From the NCBI GenBank assembly GCA_024641965.1, contig JAHECC010000004.1, positions 1,315 through 65,314 on the forward strand: a DNA stretch of 64,000 nt. Direction: 5' to 3'. This DNA comes from Rubrivivax sp. GTDB taxonomy: Bacteria > Pseudomonadota > Gammaproteobacteria > Burkholderiales > Burkholderiaceae_C. The stretch's first letter is position 1, and each line of letters opens with the position of its first letter. Both the position numbers and the translations under genes were made by a program. The notes below the pieces were generated by a model. That model saw nothing but the letters and a program-made list of their open reading frames with translations, was not told where the DNA came from and made no database searches. Positions 16,454 through 26,040 of the stretch are shown here, piece by piece.

Positions 16454-17422
16454 TCAGCCTTGTGGGGTAGCACCACGCGCAATGCAGCCGCACAGGTAGG
16501 TCCAGACGAAACGCGCCGCGACGTAGCTGCTGAGCTCGGCATGGTCGTAGGCAGGGGCCACCTCGACGCAGTCCATGCCCACGAAGGGCAGGCCGGCGAG
16601 TTCCTCTAGCAGCGTGAACACCTGGTTGCTGCTCAGCCCGCCCGGCTCGGGTGTGCCGGTGCCGGGCGCAAAGGCCGGGTCGAGCGCGTCGATGTCCAGA
16701 CTCAGGTAGACGGGAGGGTTGCCGTGCAACGCCAGGCGCTGCCGGATGGCCGCCAGCACCGGCGCCAACTGCTGCTCGCTTTCCAGCCCGCGCAGCGAGC
16801 GTGCGTCGAAGATCATGCCGCCCTGGTCATTGACGTACTCGCGCGCGTCGCGCTGGCCGGCCGAACGGACGCCGAGCTGGAAGAAGCATTCGTTGATCAC
16901 CAGGCCTTCCCGCATGGCCTCGTAGACCCATGTGCCATGCCCGCTGGGTTCGCCGAAATGATCGCGCCAGGTGTCGCAATGGGCGTCGAAGTGGATCACC
17001 GCCAACGGCTGCCCCAACCAACGACGATAACAGCGCAGCAGCGGCAACGTGATCGAGTGGTCGCCGCCCAACCAGGCCATGTGGTGCTTGCGGATCAGCG
17101 CGTCGACCAGCGGTGGCATGGCGGCACGCATTTCGGCCAGACCGGTGTTCGGCAGCGGCAGGTCGCCGGCGTCTGCCAAGCGGCCCTCGGGGCTGACATC
17201 GAACAGCGGATGCACGCCGTCACACAGCATGTGGCTGGCCTGGCGGATTGCGCGCGGACCGAAGCGTGCACCCGGCCGACAGGTGGTAGCGCCATCCCAG
17301 GCGATGCCAGCCACGGCATAGGGCAGATCGGCGCGGCTGTCCGGCGACCTGAGGAATCGGTTGTCAGAATGAAAGGCGAATTCAGTCACGAGCGGACACT
17401 GCGGTAAGTGGCGGTGGATCAT
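16454..17422 (-). CDS. speB: Agmatinase/guanidino-acid ureohydrolase
   Basis: Manganese ureohydrolase of 322 aa. All metal-binding motifs are present: GGDHSITLP, HFDAHCDTW and SLDIDALDPAFAPGTGTPEPGG. It should cleave agmatine to putrescine and urea and so feed the adjacent putrescine genes. Guanidinobutyrase or a related guanidino substrate is possible, since these share the fold. No arginine decarboxylase is visible in the window. The ATG at 17422 is preferred; a TTG 15 bases upstream is the alternative, and neither has a strong ribosome site. It is divergent from the amidotransferase gene at 17484 across about 60 bases. Confidence 0.88.
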   Translation of the reverse strand: MIHRHLPQCPLVTEFAFHSDNRFLRSPDSRADLPYAVAGIAWDGATTCRPGARFGPRAIRQASHMLCDGVHPLFDVSPEGRLADAGDLPLPNTGLAEMRAAMPPLVDALIRKHHMAWLGGDHSITLPLLRCYRRWLGQPLAVIHFDAHCDTWRDHFGEPSGHGTWVYEAMREGLVINECFFQLGVRSAGQRDAREYVNDQGGMIFDARSLRGLESEQQLAPVLAAIRQRLALHGNPPVYLSLDIDALDPAFAPGTGTPEPGGLSSNQVFTLLEELAGLPFVGMDCVEVAPAYDHAELSSYVAARFVWTYLCGCIARGATPQG

Positions 17423-17483
17423 ACGGTCGCGATTCAACCCTTGCGCCGCTCATGTGCCGCTCGTCCGCGCGGCCCCGCAAACC

Positions 17484-18200
17484 ATGCCACCGATCCTGAT
17501 CCTGCAGCATCTCAGCTCCGACGGCCCCGCCTATCTGGGCACCTGGCTGCGTCGCAACGGCGTGCCGTATGTGGTGCTCGACACCGAAGCCGGTGACGAG
17601 TTTCCACAGCATATCGAGGGCTATGGCGCGCTGGCCGTCATGGGCGGCGAGATGAGCGCCAACGACCGGTTGCCGTCGCTGCGACGCGCCGAAGCCTTGA
17701 TCCTGGAGGCCATGGCGCAGGGGCGCCCGGTCATCGGCCATTGCCTGGGTGGGCAGTTGATGGCGCGCGCACTGGGCGTGCCCGTGGTGGCGTCGATCGC
17801 CCCCGAAGTCGGCTGGCAGGCGCTGACGCTGTCGGAGCACGGCGCGGCGCGCGACTGGTTTGGCGATGCCGAGCCGCCCCACGTGTTCCAGTGGCACGAA
17901 GAGGCCTTCGACCTGCCGGCTGATGCCGTGCCGCTGGCTTCCAGTGACGCCTGCGCCTACCAGGCCTTTGCCATCGGCCCGCACCTGGCCATGCAGTTTC
18001 ATGTCGAAGTCGACGAGGAGAAATTGCGCCGCTGGGCGACCCTGGATTCGACGCATTACCTTGGGTTGCAGCAGCGCTTTGGCACGGTGCAGAGCGGACG
18101 GGCCATGTGCGAATCACTCGACCAGCGGCTGAGTGCCCAGCAGGCACTTGCCGACCGCATCTATGCACGCTGGCTGAGGTCTGTGGTGTCGTGCGCTTGA
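17484..18200 (+). CDS. Stand-alone class I glutamine amidotransferase (GMP synthase-like domain)
   Basis: A 238-aa GATase-fold protein. The nucleophile elbow is GHCLGGQLMARALG (C87), an oxyanion segment is AVMGGEMSAND, and a late histidine-glutamate pair lies in MQFHVEVD. It lacks a synthetase domain and resembles the family often annotated as GMP synthase-like amidotransferase. Some members of this group act on gamma-glutamyl compounds, which would suit the polyamine neighbourhood, but this is inference. The ATG at 17484 was chosen because family similarity starts there (MPPILILQHLSSDGP). It lies alone between divergent agmatinase and the AT-rich aceA promoter region. Confidence 0.8.
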   Translation: MPPILILQHLSSDGPAYLGTWLRRNGVPYVVLDTEAGDEFPQHIEGYGALAVMGGEMSANDRLPSLRRAEALILEAMAQGRPVIGHCLGGQLMARALGVPVVASIAPEVGWQALTLSEHGAARDWFGDAEPPHVFQWHEEAFDLPADAVPLASSDACAYQAFAIGPHLAMQFHVEVDEEKLRRWATLDSTHYLGLQQRFGTVQSGRAMCESLDQRLSAQQALADRIYARWLRSVVSCA

Positions 18201-18345
18201 CGCATTTCCATATGGCGGTCGAGCAATTCCACATAGTAGGAATGAACGATATTGCAGCGCAGCATGATTTTTCATCTATGCACTCCTCGTTCCATATTGC
18301 GACATTGAATGTGTAACTTGTTGATTTAATTGGATGTAGATTACA

Positions 18346-18359
18346 GTCTTATATAAGAC
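18346..18359. promoter_or_regulatory. Perfect 14-base palindrome in the aceA promoter region
   Basis: GTCTTATATAAGAC is fully self-complementary and lies about 90 bases upstream of the isocitrate lyase ATG, inside a 246-base gap (18201-18446) that is clearly AT-richer than its surroundings. TATAAG within it, with TTGGAT 16 bases upstream, could be the -10 and -35 elements, so a bound repressor would block the promoter. ATATTGC also occurs twice (18249 and 18294). The regulator is unknown. Nothing else is seen in the gap. Confidence 0.55.
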
Positions 18360-18446
18360 ACAGGTCTTCACAAACACCGCCGTCCGGATTAAGCTTCGGG
18401 CTGCTTATTCACCCCATTTCGTTTCCACATCCACCAAGGAGTCAGC

Positions 18447-19745
<1,299 letters not shown>

Positions 19746-19765
19746 ACCGGACTCGCCGTTCGCCG

Positions 19766-19797
19766 AAGCCCGAAGGCCAAAAGCCTTCGGGCTTTTT
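19766..19797 (+). terminator. Rho-independent terminator of aceA
   Basis: Twelve-base perfect stem AAGCCCGAAGGC / GCCTTCGGGCTT, five-base loop CAAAA, followed by a short T run. It starts 20 bases after the aceA stop codon. Confidence 0.92.
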
Positions 19798-19810
19798 CAT
19801 GGCCGCGGCT

Positions 19811-20761
19811 ATGCTCGCGCGCTTGAGCACGACCCTCCTGACACCGCGCATGGCCAGCCTGCTGCAGCGCATCCAGCGCGCACAGCGCCGGCCTTTCCAT
19901 GCGATGTCGCCAACGGAAGCGCGCGCGGCCTACGAAGCAGCGGCGGAGATCCTCGACCTGCCGCGCGCGAAGCTGCAGCGCGTGCACGACTTCCATCTGC
20001 CGGCACGCGACGGTACACCGCTGCCGGCGCGGCTCTACGCCGATTCGGCGCAGACGCTGCCCGTGCTGCTTTACCTGCACGGCGGTGGCTTCGTCATCGG
20101 CTCGCTCGAAACCCACGACAGCCTGTGCCGCCAGCTCGCTCAGCGAAGCGGCGCGGCCGTGGTGGCGCTGGACTACCGTCTCGCGCCCGAACACCGCTTT
20201 CCGACCGCCGTCGAGGACGCCTGGTCGGCGTTGAGCTGGCTGCAAGGGCAGGGCGCTTCGATCGGCGTGGACGGTACGCGGCTGGCGGTTGGCGGTGACA
20301 GCGCGGGCGGCACGCTGGCGGCGGTGTGCGCGATCCTGTCGCGTGATCGCGAACTGCCTTTGGCCTTGCAGCTGCTGATCACGCCGGGCACGACTGCGTA
20401 TGCCGATACCGCATCACATCGCCTTTTCGCAAATGGCTTCATGCTCGATGCGGCCACCATCAACTGGTTCTTCGACCACACCATCGAGCACGCTCATCGG
20501 CCTGACTGGCGTTTTGCGCCCTTGGGTCACGATGACCTGCACGGCGTGGCACCGGCCTGCGTGATCCTGGCCGAATGCGACCCGCTGGTGGACGAAGGCA
20601 TTGCCTATGCGGACCGTCTGCGTCTGGCCGGCGTGAGCGTGGCCCTGGAGATGTATCGTGGGTTGACGCATGATTTCATCAAGATGGGCCGGGTGCTGAG
20701 CGAAGCCGCCGAAGCACAGCAGGCTGCGGCCCTGGCCATCCGAGGAGCGCTGAATCCATGA
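19811..20761 (+). CDS. Alpha/beta hydrolase, hormone-sensitive-lipase-type esterase
   Basis: Carboxylesterase of about 316 aa in family IV. The oxyanion motif is LHGGGFVIG (from about residue 90), the nucleophile S164 lies in GGDSAGG, the acid in ECDPLVDEG and the histidine in GLTHDF, which is the full catalytic set. YRLAPEHRFP is also typical. The physiological ester is unknown. The start is uncertain: ATG 19811 is reported, ATG 19850 would still keep the family N-terminus, and ATG 19799 would overlap the aceA terminator. No signal peptide is evident. Its stop overlaps the next gene by ATGA, which ties it to the thioesterase-acetyltransferase fusion. Confidence 0.85.
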   Translation: MLARLSTTLLTPRMASLLQRIQRAQRRPFHAMSPTEARAAYEAAAEILDLPRAKLQRVHDFHLPARDGTPLPARLYADSAQTLPVLLYLHGGGFVIGSLETHDSLCRQLAQRSGAAVVALDYRLAPEHRFPTAVEDAWSALSWLQGQGASIGVDGTRLAVGGDSAGGTLAAVCAILSRDRELPLALQLLITPGTTAYADTASHRLFANGFMLDAATINWFFDHTIEHAHRPDWRFAPLGHDDLHGVAPACVILAECDPLVDEGIAYADRLRLAGVSVALEMYRGLTHDFIKMGRVLSEAAEAQQAAALAIRGALNP

Positions 20762-21615
20762 ATCGCGATGACTTCCGTTTCTTCGAGCGCCTGCGCGTGC
20801 GCTGGGTCGAGGTGGACCTGCAGAAGATCGTCTTCAACGGCCACTACCTGATGTATTTCGACACCGCGGTGGCGGGATACTGGCGCGCGATGGCCATGCC
20901 GTACCACGAGACCATGAAATATCTCGACGGCGACCTGTACGTGCGCAAGGCCACGCTCGAGTACCTGGACTCCGCGCGCTACGACGACCAGCTCGACATC
21001 GGCATGCGTTGCGTACGCATCGGCAACTCGTCGATCCTGTTCGGCGCGGCCGTGTACCGCGGCGACACGCTACTGGTCAGCGGCGAATTGGTTTACGTGT
21101 TTGCGAATCCCGACACGCAGACGCCGTTGCCCGTGCCTGCGCAATTGCGCGAGCTGCTGCAGGACTTCGAGGCCGGCAAGCCGATGCTCGATGTGCGTCT
21201 GGGCACCTGGGATGAACTCGGCCGCGAGGCAGCTGCCATCCGCACTCAGGTCTTCGTGCAGGAGCAGAAGATCCCGGCCGAGCTGGAATGGGACGCCGCC
21301 GATGTCGAGTGCATGCACGCCGTGGCCTACAACCGCTTCGGCATGGCCCTGGGCACCGGCCGCCTGCTCGAACATGCACCCGGCGTGGCAAAGATCGGCC
21401 GCATGGCGGTGCAGCAGACGATGCGCGGCGCGGATATCGGCCACGCGTTGCTCGACACGCTGATGCAGTGCGCACGCGAGCGCGGCGACCGCGAGCTGCT
21501 CTTGCACGCGCAATCGAGCGCCGTCGGCTTCTACGCTCGCGCCGGCTTCACGGCCCGTGGCAGCCCCTTCGAAGAAGCCGGCATCACGCATCTGGAAATG
21601 GTGCATGCACTGTAG
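20758..21615 (+). CDS. Fusion of YbgC-type acyl-CoA thioesterase and GNAT acetyltransferase
   Basis: A 285-aa two-domain protein. Residues about 1-135 form a hot-dog thioesterase of YbgC/4-hydroxybenzoyl-CoA type; the active-site aspartate lies in VEVDLQKIVFNGHYLMYFD, followed by DQLDIGMRC and GELVYVFANP. Residues about 140-285 form a GNAT domain with VFVQEQKIPAELEWD, a probable acetyl-CoA loop around IGRMAVQQTMRGADIGHALL, and FYARAGFTARG. The second half is of the ElaA/YjcF sort. Combining acyl-CoA hydrolysis and acyl transfer in one chain is unusual. The substrate is unknown. It is coupled to the esterase upstream by ATGA. Confidence 0.83.
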   Translation: MNRDDFRFFERLRVRWVEVDLQKIVFNGHYLMYFDTAVAGYWRAMAMPYHETMKYLDGDLYVRKATLEYLDSARYDDQLDIGMRCVRIGNSSILFGAAVYRGDTLLVSGELVYVFANPDTQTPLPVPAQLRELLQDFEAGKPMLDVRLGTWDELGREAAAIRTQVFVQEQKIPAELEWDAADVECMHAVAYNRFGMALGTGRLLEHAPGVAKIGRMAVQQTMRGADIGHALLDTLMQCARERGDRELLLHAQSSAVGFYARAGFTARGSPFEEAGITHLEMVHAL

Positions 21616-21630
21616 GCGCAGGCCGCTGCT

Positions 21631-21951
21631 TCAACCGTCCAGCGCTTCGAACACCTCGATGTGGCGCGCGCCCTTGAGCCAGCGTTGGGCGGCGGGCGCC
21701 ACGACGGCCTCGATCTGCTGCTGCAACGCATCGCCCACGCCCTCGGCGGCGATGTCGACATCGATGGCATAGGTCTCCATCAGCGTGGATTCGCCGGCCA
21801 CGAGGTCGCGGCGCTGGAACAGGCTGACCCTAAGCCCCGGGTGCTGTCGCGCAAGCTGCTGCTGCGCCTGGCGCACGGCCTGTTGGGCCGCAGACAGGTC
21901 GGCCGTCGCCAGGTGCCAGTAGGTGAAGAGTTGGCGCCGGCCCGCAGGCAT
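21631..21951 (-). CDS. DUF4936-family small protein
   Basis: A 106-aa cytosolic protein that I match by recollection to DUF4936, found next to ygfZ in Burkholderiales. It begins MPAGRRQLFTYWHLATADL and has a helical middle (AQQAVRQAQQQLARQHPGL) and a hydrophilic end with HIEVFEAL. A ferredoxin-like alpha-beta layout is plausible. No catalytic motif is visible and no function is known. The ATG is five bases after the ygfZ stop, so the pair is presumably co-transcribed. It converges with the thioesterase fusion gene with only 15 bases between stops. Confidence 0.75.
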   Translation of the reverse strand: MPAGRRQLFTYWHLATADLSAAQQAVRQAQQQLARQHPGLRVSLFQRRDLVAGESTLMETYAIDVDIAAEGVGDALQQQIEAVVAPAAQRWLKGARHIEVFEALDG

Positions 21952-21956
21952 GGCCC

Positions 21957-22895
21957 TTACCCGGCAGCGAGCGCGTAGGGCAGGGGCTGCGGTGTGAGCA
22001 GCGGGCCTTCGGCAGCGCCCGCATGCAAGGTGCCGCCTTCGAACGCGGCGATCTTCAGTTCCACCAGCGCGGCGCACGGGCCATCCGCAGTCGGCGCCGC
22101 CAGCACCACCATGCCCGCCGGCTGTGCCGGGTCGACGCTGTGGAACACCTCGGCTCCCGGTACGAGCGTCGCGGTCGCTTGCATCAGGTAGGTGCGCCGC
22201 TTCAAGGTACCGCGGTACTGGCTGCGTGCCACCACCTCCTGGCCGGGGTAGCAGCCCTTCTGGAAATCAACGCCGCCCAACAGTTCCAGGTTCAGCATCT
22301 GCGGCACGAACTGCTCGACCGTGGCCGCGGTGACCCGCGGCACGCCGCTGCGTACCTCGAGCCATGACCAGGCCTCGGGCTTCAGTGCCGGCAGCGGCGG
22401 TGGCGGCTGGTCGGCCGGTGCGGCGACGAGCCATCGCGCCGTGCCGTCGACATCGGGCAGGCGGATCGCTTGCGCATCGCCGGTCGAGATCAGGTCCCAT
22501 TCGGCAGCCTGCGCCGCGTCGCCCAGCCAAGTCTGCGCAGATGCACCGGCCAGGCCGTACAACGCGATGCTTTCGCTGGCATTGCTGAGCTTGCACTTGG
22601 CACGCAGCACGAACATCGACAGCCGCTTCAGCGTCGGCGCCAGCAGATCCGCGCTGCAGGCCAGCAGGATTTGGTCGGAAGGCGCACGCCACATCAAGAA
22701 TGTGGCCAACAGGCGGCCCTTGGCCGAGCAGTAGCCCGCCAGCCGCGCGTGACGCTCGTCCAAGTGCGTCACATCCTGCGTCAATTGGCCATGCAGAAAG
22801 CTTACGGCATCGGCGCCTTCGGCGCGGATCAGGCCCCAGTCGTACAGGCGCAATGCGCCGTCGACGGCGGGCTCGATGGCAGTGTGTTCAGGCAT
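21957..22895 (-). CDS. ygfZ: YgfZ/GcvT-like folate-binding protein for iron-sulfur cluster assembly
   Basis: Cytosolic tetrahydrofolate-binding protein of 312 aa that helps assembly or repair of certain Fe-S enzymes. The diagnostic motif KGCYPGQEVVAR, with its functional Cys, is present about two thirds along. SFLHGQLTQDVTHL near the N-terminus is also typical. The ATG at 22895 gives MPEHTAIEPAVDGALRLYDWG, in keeping with the family; no good ribosome site is seen. The gene is divergent from mltG with just 22 bases between start codons, so the promoters must lie inside each other's coding or untranslated sequence. Confidence 0.92.
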   Translation of the reverse strand: MPEHTAIEPAVDGALRLYDWGLIRAEGADAVSFLHGQLTQDVTHLDERHARLAGYCSAKGRLLATFLMWRAPSDQILLACSADLLAPTLKRLSMFVLRAKCKLSNASESIALYGLAGASAQTWLGDAAQAAEWDLISTGDAQAIRLPDVDGTARWLVAAPADQPPPPLPALKPEAWSWLEVRSGVPRVTAATVEQFVPQMLNLELLGGVDFQKGCYPGQEVVARSQYRGTLKRRTYLMQATATLVPGAEVFHSVDPAQPAGMVVLAAPTADGPCAALVELKIAAFEGGTLHAGAAEGPLLTPQPLPYALAAG

Positions 22896-22917
22896 GCCGC
22901 CATTATCATCGCCGCCC

Positions 22918-23937
22918 ATGTCTTCGATGTCCAAGGGGTCGCGCTGGCTGCTTTCGGCCCTGGCCTTGCTTGGCGTCGTGGCCGCGACAGGTGCCGCCGG
23001 CGGGTGGTGGTGGCTGCAGCGGCCGCTGGCACTGGCGGCGCCGACGGTGGAACTGTCCATCGAAACCGGCACCTCGCCGCGTAGCGTCGCCGCAGGGTGG
23101 GTCGACGCCGGTGTCAGGACGCATCCGGAATGGCTCTATCAATGGTTCCGCTGGTCCGGCCAAGCGCGGCGCATTCGTGCCGGAAGCTATTTGATCGAAG
23201 CCGGCACCACCCCGCGGCAATTGCTGGACAAGATGGTGCAGGGCGACGAGACCCTGGAAAAGCTGCGCTTCATCGAAGGCTGGACCTTGCGCCAGATGCG
23301 CTCTGCACTGGCGGCAGCGCCCTATCTGAAGCCTTCGAGCCAGGACATGGGCGATGCCGAACTGATGCGCTCGCTGGGCGAACCCGGCGTGGCGGGGGAA
23401 GGGCGCTTCTTTCCCGACACCTATGTCTACAGCCGTGGTGTGAGCGACCTTACGGTGCTGCGGCGCGCGCGGGCGACGATGCAGCGCCGCCTGGAAGCGG
23501 CCTGGCAGCAACGCGCGGCGGACACGCCGCTGAGCAGTCCCGAGCAGGCCTTGATCCTGGCCTCCATCGTCGAGAAGGAAACCGGACCGAAGGACGACCC
23601 GGGTCTGGTGGCCGGCGTGTTCCTGAACCGGCTGCGCATCGGCATGCCCTTGCAGAGCGACCCGACAGTGATCTACGGCCTGGGCGAAGCTTTCGACGGC
23701 AACCTGCGCAAGCGCGACCTGCTGGCCGATGGCGCCTTCAACAGCTATACGCGCGCCGGCCTGCCGCCCACGCCGATCGCCATGCCCGGCATGCGCTCGC
23801 TGCAGGCGGTGGTTCAACCCACGCCGACCAAGGCCTTGTATTTCGTGGCGCGCGGCGACGGCAGCAGCGAGTTCAGCGAAAACCTGGCCGACCATAATCG
23901 GGCGGTGAACAAGTACCAGCGCAAGACCGGGCCATGA
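22918..23937 (+). CDS. mltG: Endolytic peptidoglycan transglycosylase MltG
   Basis: Inner-membrane anchored lytic transglycosylase of about 339 aa (YceG family) that ends glycan-strand elongation. One N-terminal membrane helix ([17 protein letters not shown]), a LysM-like region ([15 protein letters not shown]), then the catalytic domain: EGRFFPDTY, the catalytic Glu in ASIVEKETG, and YNTYR-equivalent [19 protein letters not shown] 22918 or 22927 could be the start; both leave the membrane helix intact. Its stop overlaps tmk by ATGA, beginning the conserved mltG-tmk-holB-pilZ-tatD run. Confidence 0.95.
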   Translation: MSSMSKGSRWLLSALALLGVVAATGAAGGWWWLQRPLALAAPTVELSIETGTSPRSVAAGWVDAGVRTHPEWLYQWFRWSGQARRIRAGSYLIEAGTTPRQLLDKMVQGDETLEKLRFIEGWTLRQMRSALAAAPYLKPSSQDMGDAELMRSLGEPGVAGEGRFFPDTYVYSRGVSDLTVLRRARATMQRRLEAAWQQRAADTPLSSPEQALILASIVEKETGPKDDPGLVAGVFLNRLRIGMPLQSDPTVIYGLGEAFDGNLRKRDLLADGAFNSYTRAGLPPTPIAMPGMRSLQAVVQPTPTKALYFVARGDGSSEFSENLADHNRAVNKYQRKTGP

Positions 23938-24548
23938 ATGGCCGTTTCATCACGTTCGAGGGCATCGACGGTGCCGGCAAGTCCACGCACATCGCTGCAC
24001 TCGAGACCTGGCTGCGCGAGCGCGGGCAGGACGTGGTGCGCACGCGCGAGCCCGGCGGCAGTGCGCTGGCCGAACAGATTCGCGAATTGCTGCTGCACCA
24101 GCCGATGGATGCACTGACCGAATCGCTGCTCGTCTTCGCGGCACGCGGCGACCATCTGCGGCGCTGCATCGAACCGGCACTGGAGCGCGGCGCCACGGTG
24201 TTGTGCGACCGCTTCACCGACGCCACCTTTGCCTACCAGGGCGGCGGCCGTGCATTCGACCCGGCCGTGCTGACGCAGCTTGAAGCCTGGGTGCAACAAG
24301 GGCGCCAACCCGACCTGACGCTTTGGTTCGACCTGCCGCCGGCGCTGGCAGCTGAACGCCGTGGCGCGGCCCGCGCGCCCGACCGTTTCGAGCGGCAGGA
24401 CGAGGCTTTCTTCGAACGCGTGCGTGGGGCCTATGCACAGCGATTGGCGGAGGCGCCGGCGCGCTTCGTGCGGCTCGATGCCGCGCTCGAACGCAGCCAG
24501 GTATGGGCACAGATCGAGCGCGCCCTGGCGCAGCGGCGATGGTGGTAG
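23934..24548 (+). CDS. tmk: Thymidylate kinase
   Basis: Phosphorylates dTMP to dTDP. 204 aa, with P-loop [10 protein letters not shown] (K16), DR(F) motif [30 protein letters not shown], and a LID-type region with RFERQD. All expected parts of a bacterial Tmk are present. The start lies in the mltG ATGA overlap, and its last ten bases overlap holB, so the genes are almost certainly one transcript. Confidence 0.97.
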   Translation: MNGRFITFEGIDGAGKSTHIAALETWLRERGQDVVRTREPGGSALAEQIRELLLHQPMDALTESLLVFAARGDHLRRCIEPALERGATVLCDRFTDATFAYQGGGRAFDPAVLTQLEAWVQQGRQPDLTLWFDLPPALAAERRGAARAPDRFERQDEAFFERVRGAYAQRLAEAPARFVRLDAALERSQVWAQIERALAQRRWW

Positions 24549-25594
24549 GCGCGGACGGCAGCGTACCGTTGCCCTGGCTCGAAGCCCCGCTGCGACGGGC
24601 GCTGGCCCAGCAGCGCTCGCATGCCTTGCTGGTGCAGGCCCCGCACGGTGTCGGCACATTGGAGTTCATGCTCAAGCTGGCGCAGGCCTGGCTGTGCGAG
24701 GTTGCAGACGGGCCCAGGCCCTGCGGGCATTGCGAAAGCTGCCGGCTGGTCCGGTCGCGCACCCATCCGGACCTGCTGGTGCTGCTGCCGGAGGCGCTGC
24801 GCGTCGCGTTGAACTGGAGCGCTTCGGTCGACGACAGCGGCGACGGGGGCAAGAGCAAACGCAAACCGAGCCGGCAGATCCGGATCGACGAGGTGCGCGC
24901 GGCCATCGACTGGGTCGTGCAGACCTCGTCTCGCGGGCGTGCCAAGGTGATGGTGATGCACCCGGCCGAAAGCATGAATCTGCAGTCCGCCAGTGCGATG
25001 CTGAAGACGCTGGAAGAGCCTCCAGGGCAGGCGCGGTTGTTGTTGGGCACGGCCGATGCGGCGCACCTGTTGCCGACGCTGCGCAGCCGCTGCCAGCGCA
25101 TCGCCCTGGCCGCGCCGGCGGACTCACTGGCCTGCCGCTGGCTGGAAGAGCAGGGTGTGGGCGACGCACCGATACTGCTGGCCGCGGCTGGCGGCGCGCC
25201 GCTGGGCGCGATGGCGCTGGCGGCCAGGGGCATCGACGGCGCCGCCTGGCTGCGCTTGCCGCAGGCCGTGGCGCAGGGCCAGGCGGCGGCGTTTGCCGGC
25301 TGGACCGTGCCGCAGGTGGTGGATGGCCTGCAGAAGATCTGCCATGACGCGATGGTGCTGGCCGCAGACGGCACGCCGCGCTATTTTCCAATCCAGGTAC
25401 TACCGGAGGGCGCGCGGATGCCGCACCTGAGCGCCTGGGCACGCTCGCTGGGACGGGTTGCGCGCCATGACGAGCATCCGTGGAACGAAGCACTGCTGGT
25501 CGAGGCGATGGTCAGCGAAGGCCGTACATGCTGGCAAGAAGCCACACATCGCAGCACCGCCGGCCGCAGACCTTTGGATACACTTGCCCGATGA
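24539..25594 (+). CDS. holB: DNA polymerase III delta-prime subunit
   Basis: Clamp-loader subunit of 351 aa. The four-cysteine zinc module is seen in [16 protein letters not shown], followed by RTHPD. The AAA core is modified, with a degenerate P-loop (PHGVGTLE), as usual for delta-prime. The SRC motif appears in LRSRCQRI, and LKTLEEPP precedes it. The ATG at 24539 sits within the end of tmk. An alternative upstream start would add only tmk-overlapping residues without family similarity. Coupled to pilZ by ATGA at the 3' end, the same order as in Pseudomonas aeruginosa. Confidence 0.95.
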   Translation: MVVGADGSVPLPWLEAPLRRALAQQRSHALLVQAPHGVGTLEFMLKLAQAWLCEVADGPRPCGHCESCRLVRSRTHPDLLVLLPEALRVALNWSASVDDSGDGGKSKRKPSRQIRIDEVRAAIDWVVQTSSRGRAKVMVMHPAESMNLQSASAMLKTLEEPPGQARLLLGTADAAHLLPTLRSRCQRIALAAPADSLACRWLEEQGVGDAPILLAAAGGAPLGAMALAARGIDGAAWLRLPQAVAQGQAAAFAGWTVPQVVDGLQKICHDAMVLAADGTPRYFPIQVLPEGARMPHLSAWARSLGRVARHDEHPWNEALLVEAMVSEGRTCWQEATHRSTAGRRPLDTLAR

Positions 25595-26004
25595 ACGATC
25601 GCGCGGCTGCCCGTATCGGCGCCCCGGCCGCAGCTACGGCCGGAACCAATGCCGTGGCAGCGCCGGCACGTCCGAGCGTGATCCAACTGGTGTTCCGCGA
25701 GAAGGGCGCCCTGTATGCGGCCTATATTCCGCTGCTCACTGATGGCGGATTGTTCGTGCCCACGGCGCGGGAGTACCGGCTGGGAGAGGATATCTACCTG
25801 TTGCTGTCCTTGCCCGACGACCCACAGCGTTACCCCGTGGCCGGCAAGGTGGCTTGGCTGACGCCGAGCAATGCCTCGGGCGGGCGCACGCAAGGCGTCG
25901 GTGTGCGCTTTCCGGCCGACGAAAAGACGCGCGGCCTGAAACTGAAGATCGAAGAACTGCTTGGCACGATGATTTCGTCGGCAAAGCCGACGCAGACCCT
26001 GTAG
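25591..26004 (+). CDS. pilZ: PilZ-domain protein, type IV pilus PilZ type
   Basis: A 137-aa protein with one PilZ domain after a low-complexity Ala-rich N-terminus of about 35 residues. The c-di-GMP motifs RxxxR and D/NxSxxG are not seen; FREKGALYAAYIPLLTDGG and LFVPT stand in their place. This is the pattern of canonical PilZ, which acts in pilus assembly without binding c-di-GMP. GVGVRFPADE closes the barrel. Its place straight after holB is the same as in Pseudomonas. Translation is probably coupled to holB by ATGA. No pilus structural genes occur in the window. Confidence 0.88.
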   Translation: MNDRAAARIGAPAAATAGTNAVAAPARPSVIQLVFREKGALYAAYIPLLTDGGLFVPTAREYRLGEDIYLLLSLPDDPQRYPVAGKVAWLTPSNASGGRTQGVGVRFPADEKTRGLKLKIEELLGTMISSAKPTQTL

Positions 26005-26040
26005 ACCGGTAGCCGCGTGGCAGGCGCGACAATCGCGCCG

